Assembly (NCBI GenBank): GCA_964582705.1
Contig: CAZOTE010000007.1
Location: 1-51,471, forward strand
Direction: 5' to 3'
DNA from: Alkalibacter sp964582705
Lineage (GTDB): Bacteria; Bacillota; Clostridia; Eubacteriales; Alkalibacteraceae
Length of the DNA: 51,471 nt
Below are positions 41,145 through 49,486 of the stretch, in pieces. The notes beneath the pieces were generated by a model. That model was not told the origin of the DNA. It saw only the letters and a program-made list of their open reading frames with translations, and did not search any database. The translations under genes and the position numbers were made by a program. Position 1 is the stretch's first letter. Every line of letters starts with the position of its first letter.

Positions 41145-43592
41145 TTGAGTGATGAATACAACAAAGTTTTACCGATAAATATTGAAGATGAAATGAAAAA
41201 ATCTTATATCGACTATGCTATGAGCGTCATCGTAGGAAGGGCCCTTCCAGATGTCAGAGACGGATTGAAGCCTGTTCACAGAAGGATTTTATTTGCCATG
41301 AACGAACTTGGAATGACTCCTGAGAAACCCTTTAGAAAGAGTGCCAGAATCGTCGGTGACGTACTGGGTAAGTATCATCCACACGGAGATACTGCTGTAT
41401 ACGATGCTATGGTTAGAATGGCACAGGAATTTTCAACAAGGTATCCCTTGGTTTTCGGGCACGGAAACTTTGGATCTATAGATGGAGACAGCGCTGCGGC
41501 AATGAGATACACTGAAGCGAAGATGAGCAAAATATCAACTGAGCTTTTGAGGGATATAAATAAAGATACCGTAGATTTTACTTTAAACTTTGACGAAACA
41601 CAAAAAGAACCGGTAGTTATGCCTTCCAGGTATCCCAATCTTTTGGTTAACGGATCTTCAGGAATCGCTGTAGGGATGGCTACGAACATTCCACCTCATA
41701 ATCTAAATGAAGTCATAGATGCGACAGTGCATCAGATAGACAATCCGGAGTGCCACATTGAGGAGCTTATGAAGCTTCTTAAGGGCCCTGATTTTCCAAC
41801 AGGCGGAATAATACTAGGAAAAGAAGGCATAAGATCTGCCTATGAGACTGGTAGAGGAAGAATAAAAGTTAGAGCCAAGGTACATACTGAAGAAATATCC
41901 AGCTCAAAGCAAAGAATAGTTATTACAGAAATACCTTACATGGTGAACAAGTCCAAGCTTGTTGAAAAAATTGCTGACCTTGTAAAAGATAAAAAAGTCG
42001 AAGGAATTTCTGATATAAGAGATGAGTCCGACAGAAACGGCATTAGAGTTGCCATAGATTTAAAAAGAGATGTAAATTCTGAAATAATTTTAAATCAACT
42101 GTATAAACATACCCAATTGCAGGAGACATTCGGAGTCATCTTGCTTGCATTGGATAAAAATCAGCCCAAAATAATGAATTTAAAAGAAATTTTGACTAAA
42201 TATGTTGAACACCAAAAAGAGATAATAATTAGAAGAACCCAGTTTGACCTTAAAAAAGCGGAAGATAGGGCTCATATTCTAGAAGGTCTCATAATTGCTC
42301 TAGACAATATAGATAGAGTAATTCAAATAATTAGAGGCTCAAAAAATGGTGAAGAAGCAAAGATTTCTTTAATCGAAGAGTTTGCCCTATCTGAAAAGCA
42401 GGCTCAAGCGATTTTGGACATGCGTCTCCAGAGGCTTACAGGACTCGAAAGAGAAAAGATAGAGACAGAATACGATGAGCTAATGATAAAGATCGCAGAG
42501 TTTAAGAGAATCTTATCAAGTGAAGAATTGATCCTTAACGTAATAAAAGAAGAGATGTTAGAAATAAAGGAAAAATTTGGAGATGGCAGAAGAACGGCTT
42601 TTGAGGTGGATTATGACGATATAAGCATGGAAGACCTTATAGAAGAAGAAGACCTTGTTATAACCATGACACATGTAGGCTACGTCAAGAGAATTTCTGC
42701 AGACACTTACACTGCTCAGAAAAGAGGCGGAAAGGGAATAACAGCTCTATCAACAAGGGACAACGATTTTGTTGAGCATTTATTTACTACTACTACTCAT
42801 CACTATATCCTGTTCTTTACAAACAGAGGAAAGGTATACAGACTTAAGGCTTATGAGATTCCGGATGCCTCCAGAACAGCTAGGGGAACAGCCATAGTAA
42901 ATATACTTCAGCTAGAAGATGATGAAAAGGTAACTACGGTAATACCTATTAGGGAATTTAGTGAAAATTGGTACCTGACCATGGCAACCCGCAAAGGTAT
43001 AATAAAAAAGACGGACCTAAAAGAATACGACAGTTCAAGAAAGTCAGGCTTACTGGCCATAAATCTTAATGAGGACGATGAGCTTATTGCCGTGGAACTG
43101 ACCGACGGATCGAAAGAAATGATAATGGGTACCAAAAAAGGCTATGCCATAAGATTTTCTGAAAATGACGTGAGAGCAGTAGGAAGGACAGCTATTGGAG
43201 TAAGGGGAATATTCTTAAGAGATGATGATGAAGTAATAGGAATGGACCTGATAAACGATGAAATGTTCGTCCTTACCGTGTCTGAAAATGGGTACGGAAA
43301 AGTAACAAAAGCTGATGAATATAGGATACAAAATCGAGGCGGAAAAGGAATTCAGACTTACAAGATAACCTCTAAGACAGGCGACCTGGTTGGAATCAAG
43401 GTGTGCAGAAAAGATGAGGAAGTAATGATGATTAATAATCAAGGAATCGTAATACGACTCGAAGTAGGAGGAATATCCATAATGGGTAGAAGTACTCAAG
43501 GGGTAAGGCTTATGAAGCTAGATAAATCTGAAAAAATCGTGACGATTGCTGAAGTTATAAGTGAAGAAGAAATTGAAGAAATTGAAATTTAG
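41145..43592 (+). CDS. gyrA: DNA gyrase subunit A
   Basis: An 815-residue cleavage subunit. The catalytic tyrosine lies in AAAMRYTEAKM (about residue 123). The C-terminal beta-pinwheel carries the gyrase-specific box QKRGGKGIT and a second related QNRGGKGIQ, separating it from ParC. The start is TTG, behind AGGAGGGTATATAG, 12 bases after gyrB. The usual fluoroquinolone positions of the quinolone pocket read HGDTAVYDAMV, the common wild-type form. A terminator follows. Confidence 0.97.
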   Translation: MSDEYNKVLPINIEDEMKKSYIDYAMSVIVGRALPDVRDGLKPVHRRILFAMNELGMTPEKPFRKSARIVGDVLGKYHPHGDTAVYDAMVRMAQEFSTRYPLVFGHGNFGSIDGDSAAAMRYTEAKMSKISTELLRDINKDTVDFTLNFDETQKEPVVMPSRYPNLLVNGSSGIAVGMATNIPPHNLNEVIDATVHQIDNPECHIEELMKLLKGPDFPTGGIILGKEGIRSAYETGRGRIKVRAKVHTEEISSSKQRIVITEIPYMVNKSKLVEKIADLVKDKKVEGISDIRDESDRNGIRVAIDLKRDVNSEIILNQLYKHTQLQETFGVILLALDKNQPKIMNLKEILTKYVEHQKEIIIRRTQFDLKKAEDRAHILEGLIIALDNIDRVIQIIRGSKNGEEAKISLIEEFALSEKQAQAILDMRLQRLTGLEREKIETEYDELMIKIAEFKRILSSEELILNVIKEEMLEIKEKFGDGRRTAFEVDYDDISMEDLIEEEDLVITMTHVGYVKRISADTYTAQKRGGKGITALSTRDNDFVEHLFTTTTHHYILFFTNRGKVYRLKAYEIPDASRTARGTAIVNILQLEDDEKVTTVIPIREFSENWYLTMATRKGIIKKTDLKEYDSSRKSGLLAINLNEDDELIAVELTDGSKEMIMGTKKGYAIRFSENDVRAVGRTAIGVRGIFLRDDDEVIGMDLINDEMFVLTVSENGYGKVTKADEYRIQNRGGKGIQTYKITSKTGDLVGIKVCRKDEEVMMINNQGIVIRLEVGGISIMGRSTQGVRLMKLDKSEKIVTIAEVISEEEIEEIEI

Positions 43593-43594
43593 AA

Positions 43595-43635
43595 CCAATC
43601 AAAAAAATCACACCTAGTGTGGTTTTTTTGATTGG
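43595..43635 (+). terminator. Terminator of the dnaA-gyrA cluster
   Basis: CCAATCAAAAAAA and its complement TTTTTTTGATTGG enclose CACAC-CTA-GTGTG, starting two bases after the gyrA stop. It is symmetrical and could work both ways. Confidence 0.9.
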
Positions 43636-43746
43636 GGAGAATCCTTTTCTTAAGGATCATCACAGGACAAGAAAATCAAGAGCCATAAACATACATATGA
43701 GCATTTTAATTACATCAACTAACATAAAAAGCACGAGATATAGGTA

Positions 43747-43782
43747 CCTTGTATTCTGTATGTAAACATACAGAATACAAGG
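43747..43782. repeat. Perfect 16-bp inverted repeat upstream of the sugar operon
   Basis: CCTTGTATTCTGTATG and its exact complement are separated by TAAA. There is no T run, so it is not a standard terminator. It lies 77 bases upstream of the operon's -35. It may be a regulator site or a structured RNA end. The gap 43636-43858 otherwise holds a 6-bp hairpin (43641-43657) and nothing else recognised. Confidence 0.7.
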
Positions 43783-43858
43783 GTTTCAGCTATTTTGATT
43801 TTTTAGAGTTACAAAATTTCGAGACCTATACATATGTTCATATACTTCATCTTTAAGA

Positions 43859-43887
43859 TTGATTTTAAACAGTATTAGTGATAGAAT
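43859..43887 (+). promoter_or_regulatory. Promoter of the sugar-phosphate operon
   Basis: -35 TTGATT (43859-43864), 17-base spacer, -10 TAGAAT (43882-43887). Transcription would start near 43894, just after the upstream ATG at 43893, which supports the start at 43932. Confidence 0.6.
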
Positions 43888-43931
43888 GATTTATGGAAAA
43901 TAGTTTCACAGCAATGGAAAGGAGAAAGGTT

Positions 43932-44417
43932 ATGGCAGATTTAGGTTTAACTTTTTCGAATGAATTGATTTTGACAGGAATCAAAGCCGCAAGTGATTTA
44001 GAGGCTATTGAAACAGCTGCAAAGCATCTTTTCGAAAAGGGACTAGTTAAGGAGAGCTTTATCAGTGCTATTCAAGAAAGAGAGAAGGTATTTGCAACAG
44101 GGCTTCCCACAGAAGGTTTTGGCGTAGCGGTGCCCCATACAGACGTGGAGCATGTAATCGAGCAAACCATTTGCATCGGGATACTTGAAGATCCAATTCC
44201 GTTTAAGGTTATGGGAGGCATGGATGAGGAAGTAGACGTAAAGATAATGTTTATGCTTGCTCTTAAAGAACCGCATTCTCAACTAGCGATGCTTCAGGCT
44301 GTAATAGGGATGGTTCAAAAACCGGATATTTTAGAAAAACTAGCAACTGAGAAGGACACCGGCGTGATTTATGACCTGGTAATGGAAGAGCTTGAAAATA
44401 TGGATATAGAAGAGTAA
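43932..44417 (+). CDS. Orphan PTS EIIA, galactitol (GatA) type
   Basis: A 161-residue EIIA domain of the fructose/mannitol/galactitol superfamily. The phospho-histidine lies in GFGVAVPHTDVEH, and FMLALKEPHSQLAMLQ is the second family box. It should take phosphate from HPr and pass it to an EIIB. I start at the ATG at 43932, directly behind GGAGAAAGG; an ATG at 43893 would be upstream of or at the transcription start. No EIIB or EIIC gene is in the operon, so it either pairs with a permease elsewhere or has a regulatory role. Confidence 0.85.
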   Translation: MADLGLTFSNELILTGIKAASDLEAIETAAKHLFEKGLVKESFISAIQEREKVFATGLPTEGFGVAVPHTDVEHVIEQTICIGILEDPIPFKVMGGMDEEVDVKIMFMLALKEPHSQLAMLQAVIGMVQKPDILEKLATEKDTGVIYDLVMEELENMDIEE

Positions 44418-44435
44418 AAACGGAGGTTAACTATT

Positions 44436-44876
44436 TTGGAAACCAGCGGTTTTTTTTATGGAATGTGGCAAGAATTGACTTTTGGACAATATCTTCAATT
44501 TGCAGTAAATTTTGTAGCTAGAAATTATTCTACATTAGGATTAATAATTTTTGTTTATGCTGCAATTATTTTTGTAGGAAGGTATGGAGGTCAAAAATTC
44601 ATACCAGAGAGATTTGAATCATTTGTTATGGAAAAATACGGAGAATTTGCAGGTGGAAATTCAAAGTTGACAAATGAAAAAGTTGTAAGATTGATATACA
44701 ATGATTGGAAAGATGAAATTTCCAGATTTCCTTCATACATCTATGTAAAATCTAAAAGAGACTACTGGATAGAGAGACCGTCATTGGAAATATTGGAAGA
44801 AAGATATAGCATTAATCAAGATAAAGCAACGGAAATTCTAACAAACAATGGAGTGATCGTTAATGATGGACAATAA
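44436..44876 (+). CDS. Unknown single-pass membrane protein in the sugar operon
   Basis: A 146-residue protein I do not recognise. A transmembrane segment spans about 33-50 (TLGLIIFVYAAIIFVGRY), preceded by an aromatic-rich N-terminus (FFYGMWQELTFGQYLQF). A soluble, charged C-terminal domain of about 95 residues follows, with EISRFPSYIYVKSKRDYW. The start is TTG behind CGGAGG. It lies between the EIIA gene and the SIS gene and overlaps the latter by 14 bases, so it is a true member of the operon. It is far too short for an EIIC. Scaffold, sensor or transporter-accessory roles are open guesses. Confidence 0.75.
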   Translation: METSGFFYGMWQELTFGQYLQFAVNFVARNYSTLGLIIFVYAAIIFVGRYGGQKFIPERFESFVMEKYGEFAGGNSKLTNEKVVRLIYNDWKDEISRFPSYIYVKSKRDYWIERPSLEILEERYSINQDKATEILTNNGVIVNDGQ

Positions 44877-45483
44877 TGCTAAAGACATTATTGAAAAGGG
44901 GAAAAACATCATTAGCATTGAGATCGAAGCTCTGCAAAAGGTTAAGGGGAATGTTGACGATTCATTTGTAAAGGCTGTACGTATGATTCTTGAATGCAAG
45001 GGGAAAATCATACTCACAGGTACGGGCAAATCTGGTCTTATAGGCCGTAAAATTGCCGCTACAATGAGTTGCTGTGATATTCCCTCTTTTTTTCTCAATG
45101 CTTATGAGTGTGAGAATGGAGACTTAGGGGTTGTTCGTGAGGATGATTTGATAGTAGCTATATCAAACAGCGGCGAAACTGGAGTTTTGACAAAGCTTGT
45201 AGTTCCGTCCTGTAAACAGCTTGGCTGCAAGATAGTAGCTCTTACTGGCAACTTAAACTCTACTCTGGCAAAACAAAGCGAAACAGCGATCGACATCAAG
45301 GTTGACAGGGAAGCATGTTATCTTGGGATAAATGCTTCATCCAGCACGACGGCTACATTGGCCATGGGCGATGCCCTTGCCTTGGTGGCTATGGAACTAA
45401 AAGGCACTACTAGAGAAAAAACCTACTTCCTTCATCAAGGAGGAGCGTGGGGACAGGCTTTGAAAGACGAACTAAAAAAATAA
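44863..45483 (+). CDS. SIS-domain phosphosugar isomerase, KdsD/GutQ-like without CBS domains
   Basis: A 206-residue sugar isomerase domain similar to arabinose-5-phosphate isomerases. It has GTGKSGLIGRKIAATM, ISNSGETGVLTKL, the conserved SSSTTATLAMGDALAL and the ending LHQGGAWG. The C-terminal CBS pair of KdsD is absent. In KdsD the stretch EAFHGDLG carries a histidine linked to catalysis. Here it reads ECENGDLG, so Asn replaces His and the substrate or step may differ. It interconverts an aldose and ketose phosphate (family inference). The start ATG overlaps the previous gene; a second ATG follows at once. Confidence 0.82.
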   Translation: MMDNNAKDIIEKGKNIISIEIEALQKVKGNVDDSFVKAVRMILECKGKIILTGTGKSGLIGRKIAATMSCCDIPSFFLNAYECENGDLGVVREDDLIVAISNSGETGVLTKLVVPSCKQLGCKIVALTGNLNSTLAKQSETAIDIKVDREACYLGINASSSTTATLAMGDALALVAMELKGTTREKTYFLHQGGAWGQALKDELKK

Positions 45484-45497
45484 CGGAGGTTTGTTAA

Positions 45498-46145
45498 ATG
45501 AGTGTAAAAATAGCCCCATCACTTTTCGGCGCAGATCTTGGCAACTTGGAAAGTCAAATAAAAGCAGTTGAAGAGTGTAATGTTGAAATGCTTCACATTG
45601 ATGTAATGGATGGAAACTTTGTTCCTAACATTGCCTTTGGACCTGATCAAATAAAGATGCTAAGAGGTAAGACGAAGCTTCCCTTTGATGTTCATCTAAT
45701 GGTTCAAGAACCTGACAGGCTTATACCGAGATTTGCCGATGCAGGAGCAGATATAATCATGGTTCACCAAGAAGCTACAACACATCTTCACAGAAGCTTA
45801 AAGCTTATAAAATCTTTCGGAATCAAAGCAGGTGTGGTTCTTACTCCGGCTACTCCCGTAGATACTCTTAAGTACGTTCTCGATGAGACAGACATGATAC
45901 TTTTAATGACAGTCAATCCGGGATACGGTGGACAGAGCTTTATACCAAACAGCATAGGAAAAATAAAAGATATTGCAGAAATGGTAAAAGGCTACGATAT
46001 AGATATACAGGTAGATGGTGGAATTAACTTGGAGACAGCACCTAAAGTAGTTGAAGCAGGTGCAAATGTCCTTGTTGCAGGATCCTTTACTTTTAAAGGA
46101 GATATTGCGAAGAATATTTCTGATTTAAGAAATAGTGTAAAATAA
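45498..46145 (+). CDS. rpe: Ribulose-phosphate 3-epimerase
   Basis: A 215-residue TIM-barrel epimerase that interconverts ribulose 5-phosphate and xylulose 5-phosphate. The motifs are MLHIDVMDGNFVPNIAFG, DVHLMVQEP, MTVNPGYGGQSFIP and QVDGGINLET, which carry the metal-binding His/Asp residues and the phosphate site. CGGAGG lies nine bases before the ATG. A second epimerase of the same superfamily is encoded 1.5 kb downstream in the same operon, so this may be a catabolic copy rather than the housekeeping one. Confidence 0.9.
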   Translation: MSVKIAPSLFGADLGNLESQIKAVEECNVEMLHIDVMDGNFVPNIAFGPDQIKMLRGKTKLPFDVHLMVQEPDRLIPRFADAGADIIMVHQEATTHLHRSLKLIKSFGIKAGVVLTPATPVDTLKYVLDETDMILLMTVNPGYGGQSFIPNSIGKIKDIAEMVKGYDIDIQVDGGINLETAPKVVEAGANVLVAGSFTFKGDIAKNISDLRNSVK

Positions 46146-46158
46146 CGGAGGGTTAAAA

Positions 46159-47217
46159 ATGAAAGCTGCTAAATTATATGCAATTCAAGATTTGAGACTC
46201 GAAGAGGTACCTGTACCAGAAATAAAAAATTCAGAAGATATATTAATAAAAGTAAAAGCTACCGGGATTTGCGGTTCGGATTTGTCGAGATACGGTAAAT
46301 TCGGTCCTAAAAAGGAAGTAGGCTTGACTTTTGGCCATGAATTCTCAGGACAAATCGAAGAAGTGGGAAGCGAAGTAACTGGATTTAAAAAAGGTGACAG
46401 AGTTTCTGTAAGTCCTGGACTTCCATGCATGGAATGCGAGTACTGCAAGTCTGCAGACTATTCAAAATGTAACAGCCTTGAGGTAATAGGTGCTGTAGCT
46501 GATGGATCATTTGCAGACTATATAATCGTGCCTGCTGAAAATTGCATCCACATTCCCGACGAAATAACTTACGAGCAAGCTGCAATGATTGAGCCAAGTG
46601 CTGTAGTAGTACATGCTTTTTACCAGGGCGATATGCAGGTTGGAGATACCGTAACAGTCATGGGTTGTGGCCCAATAGGGCTTATGTGCATACAATGGGC
46701 AAAGGTATTTGGAGCAAAACAGATAATAGCCATAGATGTAATGGCTGAAAAGCTAGACTGGGCACGTGATATGGGTGCAGATATCGTTATTAACGGTAAA
46801 GAAGAAAACGCCTACGAAGCAGTAAGAAGACACACCGATGGAAGAGGTACCGATATTGTCATGGAAGCGGCAGGAACGCCATTTACCTGTGCTCAAGTTT
46901 TAGGACTCGCAGCAAAAGGCGGAAAAGTCGTATATCTTGGCATTCCTTATGCGGATGTTACGATAGACAGGTTTAATTTTGAAAGCATAATGAGAAACGA
47001 ACTACTCGTAGTAGGCTCATGGAATTCAATTACAGGCCCTTACCCTGGAAAAGCGTGGGATGCGACCGTGCATTTCATGAAGGAAGGCAAAATCGACTTG
47101 ACCCCGCTTATAACCCATAGATACGACCTATCTGAAGTTGAAGAAGTATTTAAGAAGGTATTTAAAAGGGATACTCTGTTCGGCAAGATAATGTTTTTTC
47201 CTGAGGGGGTAAAATGA
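46159..47217 (+). CDS. Zinc-dependent polyol-phosphate dehydrogenase, GatD-like
   Basis: A 352-residue medium-chain dehydrogenase. Catalytic zinc ligands lie in GICGSDLSRY and GHEFSG, the structural zinc set is in PCMECEYCKSADYSKC, and the Rossmann motif is VMGCGPIGLMCIQWAK. The C-terminal VVGSWNSITGPYPGKAW closely follows galactitol-1-phosphate 5-dehydrogenase GatD (remembered sequence). With the EIIA of GatA type, oxidation of a PTS-derived polyol phosphate to a ketose phosphate is the best guess. CGGAGGG precedes the ATG. It ends one base before rpiB. Confidence 0.85.
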   Translation: MKAAKLYAIQDLRLEEVPVPEIKNSEDILIKVKATGICGSDLSRYGKFGPKKEVGLTFGHEFSGQIEEVGSEVTGFKKGDRVSVSPGLPCMECEYCKSADYSKCNSLEVIGAVADGSFADYIIVPAENCIHIPDEITYEQAAMIEPSAVVVHAFYQGDMQVGDTVTVMGCGPIGLMCIQWAKVFGAKQIIAIDVMAEKLDWARDMGADIVINGKEENAYEAVRRHTDGRGTDIVMEAAGTPFTCAQVLGLAAKGGKVVYLGIPYADVTIDRFNFESIMRNELLVVGSWNSITGPYPGKAWDATVHFMKEGKIDLTPLITHRYDLSEVEEVFKKVFKRDTLFGKIMFFPEGVK

Positions 47218-47218
47218 T

Positions 47219-47677
47219 ATGAAAAAAATTGCCATAGGATCAGATCATGCAGCTTTTCAAGCAAAGATAAACCTAATAGAAATATTAAAGTCATGGGATA
47301 TCGAGGTCGTGGACGTAGGTCCTGATTCTGGTGAAAATCCTGTTGAATATGTACCAATAGCTGAAAGCGTAGCTCTTAAAGTTGCCAATAAAGAAGTAGA
47401 CGGCGGCATACTTATGTGCGGGACTGGAGTAGGCATGTCTGTAGCTGCAAATAAGATACCGGGAATAAGAGCTTCAGTCGTAAATGATTTGTTCACAGCA
47501 CAGTATTCAAAATCTGATGTGGATTTAAATGTTCTTTGCATGGGAGCAAGGGTAATAAGCGAAAGAATAATAATGGAAATTACTAAAAAATGGATAGAGA
47601 CCCCATTCACCGGTGGAAGGTTTATACCAAGAATCGCACAGCTCCACGATATGGAGTCCAAGTACTTGGTTAAATAA
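47219..47677 (+). CDS. rpiB: Ribose-5-phosphate isomerase B / LacAB-family isomerase
   Basis: A 152-residue isomerase. It starts MKKIAIGSDHAAFQAK, with the catalytic GGILMCGTGVGMSVAANK and conserved VLCMGARVI. RpiB interconverts ribose and ribulose 5-phosphate; close relatives act on allose or galactose 6-phosphate. An AlsE-like epimerase follows directly, and the pair RpiB/AlsE forms the D-allose pathway in E. coli, so an allose- or allulose-phosphate role is possible. GAGGGGG precedes the ATG. Confidence 0.88.
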   Translation: MKKIAIGSDHAAFQAKINLIEILKSWDIEVVDVGPDSGENPVEYVPIAESVALKVANKEVDGGILMCGTGVGMSVAANKIPGIRASVVNDLFTAQYSKSDVDLNVLCMGARVISERIIMEITKKWIETPFTGGRFIPRIAQLHDMESKYLVK

Positions 47678-47695
47678 ATATGCCGGAGGTAAAAA

Positions 47696-48358
47696 ATGGT
47701 TAAAATTTCAGCATCGATAATGTGCGGCAATTCTCTGAAATACGGAGAAGAGCTTAAAAGACTTGAAGAGGCAAATGTTGACATGATACACTTTGACATG
47801 ATGGACGGCTCTTACGTTCCTAATATAGCGATGGGGATATATCTCTTGGAAGACATGAAAAAAGCAACTGATATACCATTCGATGTCCATATGGCAGTAT
47901 GGGAACCTTCGCAATATTACCCTACCATGGCAAAAGCCGGGGCAGATTATCTGAGCGTACATCTAGAAGCCGTAAAGCATATTCATAGAGACATTCAAAG
48001 CATAAGGGAAAATGGCATGAAACCAGGAGTTGTCATTAATCCTGCTACTCATCACAAGGAGCTAAAATACATAATCAAGGATATTGAGATGGTCACTGTT
48101 ATGACTGTAAATCCTGGGTTTGCAGGTCAAAAATTCATATATTCGCAGCTTGAAAAAATTGCTGCTATTAAGGAAATGGCGGACCAATTCAATCCTGAGC
48201 TGTTGATTTCCGTTGATGGCAACATAAATTCAGGGACTATACCCGATTGCGTCAAGAGCGGAGCAAACGTTCTGGTTGCAGGAACATCATCAATTTTCAA
48301 AGGTGATGATGCAAACTACAAAGCATTGGTTCAGGAAATGAAAGATAGCTTTAAATAA
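47696..48358 (+). CDS. Allulose-6-phosphate 3-epimerase-like protein
   Basis: A 220-residue TIM-barrel epimerase of the Rpe superfamily, clearly different from the upstream Rpe. The motifs read HFDMMDGSYVPNIAMG, DVHMAVWEP, MTVNPGFAGQKFI and SVDGNINSG. VDGN instead of VDGG and GTSSIF near the end resemble AlsE, which acts on D-allulose 6-phosphate. Epimerisation of a hexulose or modified pentulose phosphate is inferred. GGAGG lies seven bases before the ATG, 18 bases after rpiB. Confidence 0.82.
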   Translation: MVKISASIMCGNSLKYGEELKRLEEANVDMIHFDMMDGSYVPNIAMGIYLLEDMKKATDIPFDVHMAVWEPSQYYPTMAKAGADYLSVHLEAVKHIHRDIQSIRENGMKPGVVINPATHHKELKYIIKDIEMVTVMTVNPGFAGQKFIYSQLEKIAAIKEMADQFNPELLISVDGNINSGTIPDCVKSGANVLVAGTSSIFKGDDANYKALVQEMKDSFK

Positions 48359-48385
48359 TATTTAAAATATAGGAGGGCTAACAAA

Positions 48386-49426
48386 ATGGCAGAAACAATG
48401 AAGGGTCTTTGTTTGAATGAAGAACAAAAATTGGAGATAAGAGAATTTCCAGTTCCGGAACCCCAAAAAGGATTTGTAAGGGTTAAGGTCAAAAGGGCAG
48501 GTATATGCGCTACTGACATCGGATACTGGAAGCACGGCAGCGACAGGCTTCAGTTGCCGGTAATACTGGGACATGAGGCATCAGGTGATGTTGACAAGCT
48601 TGGGGAAGGCTGTAAAAATGTGAAACCTGGGGATAGAGTAATCGTAATGACCACTTATGAAGTTTGTGGAGAGTGCAGGTTCTGTAAAATCGAAGCTACA
48701 AATCTTTGCATAAACAGAAGAGGGATCGGATCAAAGGAAAACGGAGGCTTTGCAGATTACATAGTAGTTCCTGAAACGAGCCTCATAAAGATGCCCGATG
48801 AAATGACCTACGATGAAGGAGCTATGGTTGAAGTATTGGCCTGCGGGATTCATGCAGTAGCTGAGCAGACACCGGTGACATTAGATTCTACTACAGTTGT
48901 CCTGGGACCTGGTCCGATAGGCGTCCTTGCATCTCTTGCTGCTCAAGCCTGTGGATCTAAAGTAATACTTGCAGGTCTTACTCAGGACGTCCCAAGGATG
49001 GAAATAGCCAAGAAACTGGGTGTAGAAAAGACTGTTAACCTTCAAGAAGAAAACTTGGAGCAGATCGTTCTTGACCTTACTGGAGGATATGGGGCTGACT
49101 TTGTAGTGGAGGCATCCGGTGCATATCCTGCTGTGAGAACATCTTTAGATATCGTGGCAAAGCGAGGAACTATATGTCAAATGGGAGTCCACCATGGCAA
49201 TGGAGAGGTAGACTGGTCCAAGATTCTTCACAAGGAGCTTAACATAGTTGGATCTTTAAGCCAAAAGCCTACTGCTTGGATTAAAGCAACTAACATGATA
49301 GCAGAAGGAAAGATAGACGTCAAAGCGTTGGTATCCGATGTAATGGCTATTAAAGACTACGAGGAAGCTTTTGAGAAAGCTGCTAACGTAACTGGATTCA
49401 AAGTACTATTTGATTTAGAAAAATAA
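48386..49426 (+). CDS. Zinc-dependent alcohol/sorbitol dehydrogenase family protein
   Basis: A 346-residue medium-chain dehydrogenase, the second in this operon. The catalytic zinc site is in GICATDIGYW and GHEASG, the structural zinc set is CGECRFCKIEATNLC, and the Rossmann motif is VLGPGPIGVLASLA. It is distinct from the GatD-like gene (different N-terminus MAETMKGLCLNEEQK and no GSW motif). It should oxidise a polyol or sugar, or reduce the ketone, with NAD(P). AGGAGGG precedes the ATG. It is the last gene before a GC-rich hairpin. Confidence 0.85.
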   Translation: MAETMKGLCLNEEQKLEIREFPVPEPQKGFVRVKVKRAGICATDIGYWKHGSDRLQLPVILGHEASGDVDKLGEGCKNVKPGDRVIVMTTYEVCGECRFCKIEATNLCINRRGIGSKENGGFADYIVVPETSLIKMPDEMTYDEGAMVEVLACGIHAVAEQTPVTLDSTTVVLGPGPIGVLASLAAQACGSKVILAGLTQDVPRMEIAKKLGVEKTVNLQEENLEQIVLDLTGGYGADFVVEASGAYPAVRTSLDIVAKRGTICQMGVHHGNGEVDWSKILHKELNIVGSLSQKPTAWIKATNMIAEGKIDVKALVSDVMAIKDYEEAFEKAANVTGFKVLFDLEK

Positions 49427-49442
49427 AATTTAAACCAATATG

Positions 49443-49470
49443 TTGTCCGGCAGCCAGTTCTGCCGGACAA
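49443..49470 (+). terminator. Hairpin ending the sugar operon
   Basis: A perfect 11-bp stem TTGTCCGGCAG / CTGCCGGACAA with a 6-base loop, 16 bases after the last dehydrogenase. No T run follows, so some read-through into the next gene is likely. Confidence 0.65.
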
Positions 49471-49486
49471 TTAAATCGGAGAAATT

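Noticed and set aside
43893..43931. ATG at 43893 as the start of the EIIA gene
   Set aside because: It coincides with the predicted transcription start and has no ribosome site; GGAGAAAGG is placed for the ATG at 43932.
44863..46145. SIS protein plus Rpe-like protein as a ribulose monophosphate (PHI/HPS) formaldehyde pathway
   Set aside because: The SIS protein follows KdsD/GutQ and the barrel protein has true Rpe motifs; no hexulose-6-phosphate synthase signature was seen.
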